Assembly (NCBI GenBank): GCA_017428565.1 | Contig: JAFRQP010000019.1 | Location: 1-34,073, forward strand | Origin: Oscillospiraceae bacterium | GTDB taxonomy: Bacteria > Bacillota > Clostridia > Oscillospirales > Oscillospiraceae | Length of the DNA: 34,073 bases | Reading direction: 5' to 3' | Shown: piece by piece, positions 28,119 to 34,073 of the stretch | How positions within the stretch are numbered: the stretch's first letter is position 1 | How the letters are laid out: each line of letters begins with the position of its first letter | Made by a program: the position numbers and the translations under genes | Notes under the pieces: model-generated | What the model was told of the DNA's origin: nothing | The model's database searches: none | The model's input: only the letters and a program-made list of their open reading frames with translations

Positions 28119-29003
28119 ATGAGTAAGAATAACGGCAGCTCTCTGGCCTATCGGATCATCAGCATTGTGATCCTTCTCGTTCTGGCCTTCCTGTTCCTCT
28201 TCCCGCTGTACTGGATCGTCACGGGCTCTCTCAAGACCCAGCAGGCCATCAACTCCGCCACCCCCGACTGGTGGCCCAAGGAGTTCACCCTGCGCAACTA
28301 TGAGACCCTGTTTTCCAAGCGCACCGCGCCCCTGTTCCAGCTGGGCTCTCTGACGGGGCCGACTGTACCGGGCGCCATACGCTGGCTCATCAACACCGTG
28401 TTCATGGCGGTGATGGCCATGCTGCTGACCTGCGTGACGGCGGCCATGGCGGGCTATTCCCTGGCCAAGAAGCGCTTCACCGGGCGCTACCTGCTCTTCT
28501 CGCTGATCGTGGCGGCCATGGCCCTGCCCAAGCAGGTCATCCTGATCCCGCTGATTCGGGAGATGAGCTCCCTGGGTCTGTATGACAACATCTGGGCCGT
28601 GATCCTGCCCACCGTGGGCTGGCCCTTCGGCGTTTTCCTGATGAAGCAGTTTTCCGAGGGCATCCCGGGTGAAATGCTGGAGGCCGCCCGCATCGACGGC
28701 GCCAGCGAGCTGAAGACCTTCACCACCGTGGTCTATCCCATGATCAAGCCCGGCGTGGGCGCCCTGGCCATCTTCACCTTCATCAACTCCTGGAACGACT
28801 ACTTCCTGCAACTGATCATGCTCACCAGCAGCAACAAGCTGACCATCTCCCTGGGCATCGCCACCATGCAGGCGGAAAACTCCACGGACTACGGCCTCAT
28901 CATGGCCGGCGCCTCCCTGGCGGCCATCCCCATCATCCTGGTGTTCCTGGTCTTCCAGAAATACTTCACCAAGGGCATCACCATGGGCGCGGTGAAGGGC
29001 TGA
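28119..29003 (+). CDS. ABC sugar transporter permease, MalG type
   Basis: 294 residues; ATG after GGAGGTG. Six membrane helices, and the EAA loop LEAARIDGASELKTF (near base 28680). The partner of the preceding permease. No ATPase gene follows directly; a MsmK/UgpC-type ATPase begins at 33855 after the catabolic genes. The stop is four bases from the yhcH-type gene. Confidence 0.9.
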   Translation: MSKNNGSSLAYRIISIVILLVLAFLFLFPLYWIVTGSLKTQQAINSATPDWWPKEFTLRNYETLFSKRTAPLFQLGSLTGPTVPGAIRWLINTVFMAVMAMLLTCVTAAMAGYSLAKKRFTGRYLLFSLIVAAMALPKQVILIPLIREMSSLGLYDNIWAVILPTVGWPFGVFLMKQFSEGIPGEMLEAARIDGASELKTFTTVVYPMIKPGVGALAIFTFINSWNDYFLQLIMLTSSNKLTISLGIATMQAENSTDYGLIMAGASLAAIPIILVFLVFQKYFTKGITMGAVKG

Positions 29004-29007
29004 GCCG

Positions 29008-29454
29008 ATGATTTACGCTCAACTTGCGGATGCCCCGCGCTACCGGGGCATCCACCCCATGCTGGACCGGGCGCTGGCGCTGCTGACGCCGGAGTATATC
29101 GCCGCCGCCAGCACGCAGCGCACCGAGCTGGAAGGGGAGGCCCTCTTCGTCACCCGCTTCGACGTGGAGAGCGTGACGGACGAGAGCCGCTTCTTCGAGC
29201 GGCACGAGCGCTATCTGGATATCTTCACCCTGGCGGAGGGTCGGGAGCGGGTGGACATCGCTCCGGCCGGGACTCTGGAACTGAAGGAGCAGCGGGGGGA
29301 CTACTTCGGCGGCGTCTGTGAGACGCGGCAGAGCGTCCTGCTGACGCCCGGCAGCTTCCTGGTACTCTTCCCCGGGGACGCCCACCGGCCCGGCATGGCC
29401 GTGGAAGGTCCGGAGAAGCTTTCCCGCGTGGTTTTCAAGGTCCAAATCGCATAA
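29008..29454 (+). CDS. YhcH/YjgK/YiaL family protein (NanQ-like sialic acid anomerase)
   Basis: 148 residues, a single beta-barrel cupin-like domain. Putative metal ligands lie in FERHERYLDI and FPGDAHRPGM, as in the family. The E. coli member NanQ speeds conversion of alpha-Neu5Ac to the open or beta form, supplying NanA. Its place between the permeases and NanA supports this role here. Ribosome site is weak (GGGCTGA), so it may depend on coupling to the permease four bases upstream. Confidence 0.9.
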   Translation: MIYAQLADAPRYRGIHPMLDRALALLTPEYIAAASTQRTELEGEALFVTRFDVESVTDESRFFERHERYLDIFTLAEGRERVDIAPAGTLELKEQRGDYFGGVCETRQSVLLTPGSFLVLFPGDAHRPGMAVEGPEKLSRVVFKVQIA

Positions 29455-29471
29455 GTCTGAAGGAGAAGCAC

Positions 29472-30380
29472 ATGAAAGATCTGAACAAGTATCAGGGCAT
29501 TTTCCCCGCCTTCTACGCCTGCTATGACGAGGAGGGCGCCATTTCCCCCGCCCGGGTGCGGGACTTCACCGAGTATCTGATCCAGAAGGGCGTTACGGGC
29601 CTCTATGTGGGCGGCTCCTCGGGCGAGTGTATCTATCAGTCCGTGGCGGAGCGGAAGCTGCTGCTGGAGAACGTGATGGCCGTGGCCAAGGGCCGCATCG
29701 TCATCATCGCTCACGTGGCCTGCAACAACACCGCCGAGAGCCGCCAGCTGGCCGCCCATGCCGAGAGCCTGGGGGTGGACGCCATCGCCGCCATCCCGCC
29801 CATCTACTTCCACCTGCCCCCTTACGGCATCGCCAAATACTGGAACGACATCTCCGACGCGGCCCCCAACACCGACTTCGTCATCTACAACATCCCCCAG
29901 CTGGCAGGCGTGGCCCTGACCAGCGCCCTGCTGCGGGAAATGCTGAAGAATCCCCGGGTCATCGGCGTCAAGAACTCCTCCATGCCCATCCAGGACATCG
30001 AGATGTGGCGGGACGAGGGAGCCCTGGTCTTCAACGGGCCCGATGAGCAGCTGCTCTCCGGTCTGGCGGCCGGCGCCGTCGGCGGCATCGGCGGCACCTA
30101 CGGGGTCATGCCCGAGCTGTACCTGAAGATCTACGAACTGGTGCAGAAGGGCGAGATCCTGCGCGCCAGAGAGATCCAGGACGCCTGCTGCCAGGTGATC
30201 TACAAGATGTGCTCCGGCAAGGGCAACATGTACGCCATGATCAAGGGGATCCTCGCCCGCCGCGGCGCCCCCGACCTGGGCGGCGTCCGCGCGCCGCTCA
30301 CGCCGCTGCAGGAGGAGGATCTGCCCATCGTCGAGGAGACGGCGAAAAACATCGATGCTCTGATCGCAAAGTTTTGCTGA
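29472..30380 (+). CDS. nanA: N-acetylneuraminate lyase / DapA-family aldolase
   Basis: 302 residues, a (beta/alpha)8 class I aldolase. The pyruvate-binding motif is GGSSGE (about 47-52), the catalytic Tyr lies in VIYNIPQ (about 139) and the Schiff-base Lys in VIGVKNSS (about 167). It cleaves Neu5Ac to ManNAc and pyruvate. Dihydrodipicolinate synthase and other 2-keto-3-deoxy acid aldolases share the fold; the operon makes sialic acid the best substrate. ATG after AAGGAG. Confidence 0.9.
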   Translation: MKDLNKYQGIFPAFYACYDEEGAISPARVRDFTEYLIQKGVTGLYVGGSSGECIYQSVAERKLLLENVMAVAKGRIVIIAHVACNNTAESRQLAAHAESLGVDAIAAIPPIYFHLPPYGIAKYWNDISDAAPNTDFVIYNIPQLAGVALTSALLREMLKNPRVIGVKNSSMPIQDIEMWRDEGALVFNGPDEQLLSGLAAGAVGGIGGTYGVMPELYLKIYELVQKGEILRAREIQDACCQVIYKMCSGKGNMYAMIKGILARRGAPDLGGVRAPLTPLQEEDLPIVEETAKNIDALIAKFC

Positions 30381-30400
30381 GAGCGGAAGGGGTAAATCCG

Positions 30401-31777
30401 ATGATGAACTATCTGGGCATTTCCTATGACTACAAGAACAAGCCCTCGCTGGAGCCGGAATTCATCCCCTTCGGCGTCTGGGCGGACGCCTTCCTGCGGG
30501 AGGCGAAGCGGCCCTTCAAGGTGGCCGTGGAGCGGGACCACGGGAACATCTCCGTGTTCTCCTCCTTCCTGCGGGAGGAGAGCTGCGCCGAGGCCAACTA
30601 CCGCTATATGGAGCGCTATGTAAAGTTCCTGCTCTGGAGCGTGGGCGGCTTTCGGGTGACCATCTGCGGCTGCGAGGAGACGGCGAAGAAGCTCCAGGCG
30701 GCCTACGTCCCCGGCGGGGCGCGGGACTTCGACTGGCACTTTATGAACGACATCTTTGAGCGCGGCTTCGAGATCGTCCTCAGCGACGAGGAGCATTTCC
30801 CCCGGGCCAACGAGCGGCCTGTGGCCGCCGGCGGCCATCTGGACGGCTGCCGCATCGGCTTCGACGCCGGCGGCTCCGACCGGAAGGTCTCCGCCGTCAT
30901 CGACGGGGAGACGGTCTATTCCGAAGAGGTGGTCTGGTTCCCCAAGCAGTCCGCCGATCTGAGCTATCAGTACAACGGCATCGTGGAGGCCTTCAAGACC
31001 GCCGCCTCCAAAATGCCCCGGGTGGACGCCATCGGCGTCAGCTCCGCGGGCACCTTCGTGGGCAACGCCCCCATGGTCTGCTCCCTGTTCATCAAGATCC
31101 CCCGGGAGTTCCGGGAGGACGTGAAGACCATCTACGACCGGGCCGCCAGAGAGATCGGCGACGTGCCCATCGTGGTGGCCAACGACGGGGACGTGACCGC
31201 CCTGGCCGGCGCCATGAGCCTGGAGTCCGGCGCGGTCATGGGCATCGCCATGGGCACCAGCGAGGCCGCCGGCTACGTGAATCCGGAGGGGAAGCTGCTG
31301 GGCTGGTTCAACGAGCTGGCCTTCGCCCCCGTGGACCTGCAGGAGCAGGCCACCCGGGACGAGTGGTCCGGAGACCTGGGCGTGGGCTGCAAGTACTTCT
31401 CCCAGGACGCGGTAATCCGCCTGGCCCCCCGGGTGGGCATCACCCTCTCCGACCGGCTGAGCCTGGCGGAGAAGCTGAAAGAGGTGCAGAAGCTGGCCGA
31501 GGCCGGTCACGACGGCGCCCGGGAGATCTTCCGGAACATCGGCGTGTATCTGGCCCACACCCTGTCTCTCTACGCCCGCTACTACGACCTGCGCTATCTG
31601 CTGGTGCTGGGGCGCGTGGCCTCCGGCGTGGGCGGCGATCTGCTGATCGAGGAGTGCAACCGGGTCCTGCGGGAGGAATATCCGGCTCTGGCGGAGAAGA
31701 TCACCGTCATGCTGCCGGATGAGAAGGCCCGCCGGGTGGGGCAGAGCATCGCCGCGGCGAGCCTGCCGGAACTGTGA
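30401..31777 (+). CDS. Atypical ROK-family (ASKHA) sugar kinase with N-terminal extension
   Basis: 458 residues from the ATG at 30401 after GGAAGGGG. The first 150 residues form a domain I do not recognise. The ROK/ASKHA part then starts with the phosphate-1 motif FDAGGSD (about 153-159), the Asp of VANDGDV (about 260) takes the place of the catalytic base and GIAMGTSE (about 280-287) is the phosphate-2 motif. The zinc-binding CxCGxxGC motif of standard ROK kinases is absent. Standard ROK kinases are about 300 residues, so this one is unusually long. Pathway context calls for a kinase acting on GlcNAc or ManNAc; which one cannot be told from the sequence. Its stop overlaps a GTG in the next gene. 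Confidence 0.82.
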   Translation: MMNYLGISYDYKNKPSLEPEFIPFGVWADAFLREAKRPFKVAVERDHGNISVFSSFLREESCAEANYRYMERYVKFLLWSVGGFRVTICGCEETAKKLQAAYVPGGARDFDWHFMNDIFERGFEIVLSDEEHFPRANERPVAAGGHLDGCRIGFDAGGSDRKVSAVIDGETVYSEEVVWFPKQSADLSYQYNGIVEAFKTAASKMPRVDAIGVSSAGTFVGNAPMVCSLFIKIPREFREDVKTIYDRAAREIGDVPIVVANDGDVTALAGAMSLESGAVMGIAMGTSEAAGYVNPEGKLLGWFNELAFAPVDLQEQATRDEWSGDLGVGCKYFSQDAVIRLAPRVGITLSDRLSLAEKLKEVQKLAEAGHDGAREIFRNIGVYLAHTLSLYARYYDLRYLLVLGRVASGVGGDLLIEECNRVLREEYPALAEKITVMLPDEKARRVGQSIAAASLPEL

Positions 31778-31785
31778 GGCGCTTC

Positions 31786-32907
31786 ATGCTTTTTACCAAC
31801 GCGAATCTCTTTGTGCCCTGGGTGGGCTTCGTCCCCGGCGGCTTCACCGTGGAGGACGGCCGCTTCCGGGAGGTCTTCTTCGAGGAGCGGGAGGGCGGCA
31901 CGGATCTGAAGGGCGCCAAGGTGCTGCCCGGTCTGGTGGACGCCCATACCCACGGGGCCATGGGCGCGGATTTCTCCGACGGCGACCCGGCGGGGCTGGA
32001 GCGCATGGCCCGGTACCTGGCCAAAAACGGCGTTACCAGCTTTGCCCCCACCTCCATGACCCTGCCCTATGAGACCCTCTCCGCCGCCTTCGCCACCGCG
32101 GTGAAGCTGCGGGAGGAGCGGCCCCGGGACTGCGCCCGGGTGGCCGGCATCCACATGGAGGGGCCCTTCTTCTCCGAGAAGAAAAAGGGAGCCCAGAACG
32201 GCGCCTACCTGCGTCTGCCGGATTATGAGGCCTTCCGGGCGCTCTATGAGGGCTGCGGCGGCCTGCTGCGCATCGTGGACCTGGCCCCGGAGCTGGCGGG
32301 CGCGGTGGACTTCACCCGAAAGGCCAGCAAGCTCTGCACCGTGTCCGTGGCCCACACCGACGCGGACTATGAACAGACCAGGGCCGTGTACGAGGCCGGC
32401 GCCACCCATCTGACCCACCTCTTCAACGCCATGCCCTCCATCCACCACCGCAAGCCCGGCGTCATCGGCGCCGCCTCCGAGCGGGAGAGCGTCACGGCGG
32501 AGCTGATCTGCGATGGGCTGCACGTCCACCCCAGCTCCGTGCGCATGGCCTTCATGCTCTTCCCCGGGCGCATCTGCCTGATCTCCGACTCGCTGCGCTG
32601 CTGCGGCATGCCCGACGGGGAGTACGAGCTGGGCGGCCAGCAGGTCTTCCTCAGCGGCGGCGTGGCAAGACTGGCCGACGGCACCATCGCCGGCGCCGCC
32701 TCCAACCTGTACCAGGATCTGCGCAACGCCGTGGCCTTCGGCGTGCCCCAGGAGGAGGCCGTGCTCTCCGCCACCCTGATCCCCGCCCGGGAGCTGGGCC
32801 GGGAGAGCGAGATCGGCGCCATCGCCCCGGGACGCTGGGCGGACTTTTTGGTCTGCGGGGAGGATCTGTCCCTGCAAACCGTGTATATGGGAGGAGAAGC
32901 CCTATGA
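31786..32907 (+). CDS. nagA: N-acetylglucosamine-6-phosphate deacetylase
   Basis: 373 residues from the ATG at 31786, where TGAGG lies at a normal distance; a GTG at 31774 overlapping the kinase stop is the alternative. Amidohydrolase superfamily barrel with VDAHTHG (about 50-56), the metal-binding Glu in HMEGPF (about 123), His in VAHTDAD (about 187) and in LTHLFNAM (about 209), and the catalytic Asp in ISDSL (about 267). It removes acetate from GlcNAc-6-P. Its last codons overlap nagB by four bases (ATGA). Confidence 0.92.
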   Translation: MLFTNANLFVPWVGFVPGGFTVEDGRFREVFFEEREGGTDLKGAKVLPGLVDAHTHGAMGADFSDGDPAGLERMARYLAKNGVTSFAPTSMTLPYETLSAAFATAVKLREERPRDCARVAGIHMEGPFFSEKKKGAQNGAYLRLPDYEAFRALYEGCGGLLRIVDLAPELAGAVDFTRKASKLCTVSVAHTDADYEQTRAVYEAGATHLTHLFNAMPSIHHRKPGVIGAASERESVTAELICDGLHVHPSSVRMAFMLFPGRICLISDSLRCCGMPDGEYELGGQQVFLSGGVARLADGTIAGAASNLYQDLRNAVAFGVPQEEAVLSATLIPARELGRESEIGAIAPGRWADFLVCGEDLSLQTVYMGGEAL

Positions 32908-33629
32908 AAATCATTCATGCCAGAGACTATGACCACATGAGCCGCCAGGCGGCCAACATCATTTCCGCCCAGGTGATCCTGAAGCCCAACTCCGTGTTGG
33001 GCCTGGCCACCGGCGCCAGCCCCATCGGCACCTACCGGCAGCTGATCGAGTGGTACCGCAAGGGCGACCTGGACTTCGGCCAGGTGCGCACCGTGAACCT
33101 GGACGAGTATGTGGGTCTCGCCCCCGAGGACGAGCAGAGCTACGCCTGCTTCATGCGGCGCAATTTCTTCGACAGCGTCAACATCTATCCGTCCAACACC
33201 TACATCCCCTACGGGCTCAACCCCAACGCGGAGGACGAGTGCTCCCGCTACGACGCGGTGATCCGCGCCCTGGGCGGCATCGACCTGCAGCTGCTGGGCC
33301 TTGGCCCCAACGGACACATCGGCTTCAACGAGCCCGCGGATTTCTTTACCAAGGGCACCCACATGGTGAGCCTGTCCGAGGCGACCATCCAGGCCAACAA
33401 GCGTTTCTTTGAGAAAGAGGAGGACGTGCCCCGCTTCGCCTACACCATGGGCATCTGCGATATCATGCAGGCCGAGCGCGTGGTGATGGTGGTCTCCGGC
33501 GCCGCCAAGGCTCCCGTGGTGCGGGACGCCTTCTTCGGCCCGGTGACGCCCCGGGTCCCCGCCTCGATCCTGCAGCTTCACAAGGACTTCACCCTGGTGG
33601 CGGATGAGGAGGCCCTCTCCGCCTGCTGA
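32904..33629 (+). CDS. nagB: Glucosamine-6-phosphate deaminase
   Basis: 241 residues. ATGASPIGTY (about 35-44) binds the phosphate, the proton-transfer Asp is Asp67 in NLDEYVG, and GPNGHIGFNEP (about 134-144) supplies His138 and Glu143. At the place of E. coli Asp141 there is Asn136. It converts GlcN-6-P to fructose-6-P and ammonia, joining the pathway to glycolysis. It overlaps nagA by four bases, so the two are coupled. The short form without the allosteric C-terminal extension is usual in Firmicutes. Confidence 0.93.
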   Translation: MKIIHARDYDHMSRQAANIISAQVILKPNSVLGLATGASPIGTYRQLIEWYRKGDLDFGQVRTVNLDEYVGLAPEDEQSYACFMRRNFFDSVNIYPSNTYIPYGLNPNAEDECSRYDAVIRALGGIDLQLLGLGPNGHIGFNEPADFFTKGTHMVSLSEATIQANKRFFEKEEDVPRFAYTMGICDIMQAERVVMVVSGAAKAPVVRDAFFGPVTPRVPASILQLHKDFTLVADEEALSAC

Positions 33630-33639
33630 AAAGCCCAGA

Positions 33640-33854
33640 CCCCAACAAACAAATTTCCATGGCCGGCGGCCACTCCACTTGCGGAAGAGCGAAGGAAACG
33701 AGCTTCCCGTCTGGCCGGCGGCACATGAAAAAAGGAGGAAAAAGGCCCGGCTCGGGCTGCGGCAGTGTGGAGACCTGCCGTAACGCGGGACATCCCGAAG
33801 CGGATGGCCGCGAGGACGCTTCATGCGGAGGCAGAGCGTCCGGAGCAAGAAAAA
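33640..33854 (+). promoter_or_regulatory. Hairpin-rich leader upstream of the ATPase gene
   Basis: No ORF is credible here. TGGCCGGCGGC is repeated directly near 33660 and 33713. Then five hairpins follow one another: GCCCG/CGGGC (33745-33757), CGGCAG/CTGCCG (33760-33780), CGGG/CCCG (33786-33797), GCGG/CCGC (33800-33811) and GGACGCT/AGCGTCC (33814-33841). The loop of the last one holds a decoy GGAGG, and the real ribosome site GGAG follows at once. I could not match it to the glmS ribozyme or to common riboswitches. Confidence 0.5.
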
Positions 33855-34073
33855 ATGGCGACTGTTCAACTGAAAAACATCAAGAAAGTGTACCCCTTCG
33901 TCAGCGGCGAGCAGAAGAAAAAGAGCAAGAAGAAGGGCGAGGAGCCGGAAAAGAAGAAGGTCAACCTTCAGATCACGGACGAGGGCGTTGTGGCGGTGCA
34001 GGAGTTCAACCTGGACATCGCGGACAAGGAGTTCATCGTGCTGGTCGGCCCCTCGGGCTGCGGCAAGTCCACC
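33855..34073 (+). CDS. ABC transporter ATPase, MsmK/UgpC type (3' end outside window)
   Basis: 73 codons are visible, ending inside the Walker A motif GPSGCGKST. The first 13 residues (ATVQLKNIKKVYP) are those of sugar-importer ATPases. A Lys/Glu-rich insertion of about 30 residues (SGEQKKKSKKKGEEPEKKK and on) lies between the first strand and the conserved AVQEFNLDI, longer than in standard MsmK proteins. ATPases of this type can serve several CUT1 importers, and this one is the probable partner of the two permeases at 27210-29003, which lack an ATPase of their own. The gene's end and C-terminal regulatory domain cannot be seen. Confidence 0.88.
   Translation, partial: MATVQLKNIKKVYPFVSGEQKKKSKKKGEEPEKKKVNLQITDEGVVAVQEFNLDIADKEFIVLVGPSGCGKST

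Noticed and set aside
33640-33854. glmS ribozyme or known riboswitch ahead of the ATPase
   Set aside because: The conserved core words of glmS, TPP, FMN, cobalamin, glycine and c-di-AMP elements are not seen.

Overview
The window looks like chromosomal DNA from a high-GC, low-abundance-of-AT, Gram-positive anaerobe of the Clostridia, most likely an Oscillospiraceae-type gut bacterium. This is inferred from strong GGAGG ribosome sites, sigma-A style promoters with 17-base spacers, a MurT/GatD pair, an electron-bifurcating NfnAB pair, a SleB-like wall hydrolase and GC-rich codon use. No rRNA or species marker is present, so the assignment is a judgement.

Layout. 1-2848: the C-terminal part of a membrane-anchored protein and a zinc-ribbon/SHOCT membrane protein, then a hairpin-flanked MITE-like repeat. 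2848-4580: a GntR/FCD regulator on the minus strand, a promoter with a structured leader, a truncated tRNA-Ser copy, an intact tRNA-Ser(UGA), and inverted and direct copies of the tRNA T-arm around a cluster of hairpins. 4590-7634: an AT-richer, probably acquired segment with transposon-end-like repeat arrays on both sides, a small HTH regulator divergent from an acyl-adenylate-forming ligase, a second inverted copy of the MITE-like element, and a ferritin-like diiron protein. 7822-11616: a cation diffusion facilitator and nfnAB. 11657-16731, minus strand: murT-gatD, a PHP phosphoesterase, an unknown membrane protein, a chimeric gene scar, a 43-residue membrane protein and a SleB-like hydrolase, with a 59-bp tandem repeat between gatD and the PHP gene. 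17205-18980: a secreted protein with three internal repeats. 19136-21812: an ECF-type nickel/cobalt transporter (cbiM/nikMN, cbiQ, cbiO). 21942-23239, minus strand: a DUF624 membrane protein and an SGNH hydrolase.

23436 to the end is a sialic acid / amino sugar locus: AGE-type epimerase, RpiR regulator, lipoprotein solute-binding protein, two permeases, YhcH/NanQ, NanA, an atypical ROK protein, NagA, NagB, and the start of a MsmK/UgpC-type ATPase. Read together: import by the ABC transporter, anomer interconversion by YhcH, cleavage by NanA to ManNAc and pyruvate, epimerisation of free ManNAc to GlcNAc by the AGE enzyme, phosphorylation by the ROK protein, then NagA and NagB to fructose-6-phosphate. 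No sialidase and no NanE (ManNAc-6-P epimerase) is visible, so the cluster fits a scavenger that uses the unphosphorylated-epimerase route. A near-identical palindrome (TTGAAAATTTyTTTCA) sits at both the epimerase and the solute-binding-protein promoters and is the best candidate operator for the RpiR regulator.

The most interesting non-coding observations are the tRNA-Ser locus with T-arm copies in +,-,+ order, the two composite hairpin/inverted-repeat elements, the chimeric scar joining PHP-gene and hydrolase sequence, and the hairpin-rich leader of the ATPase gene.
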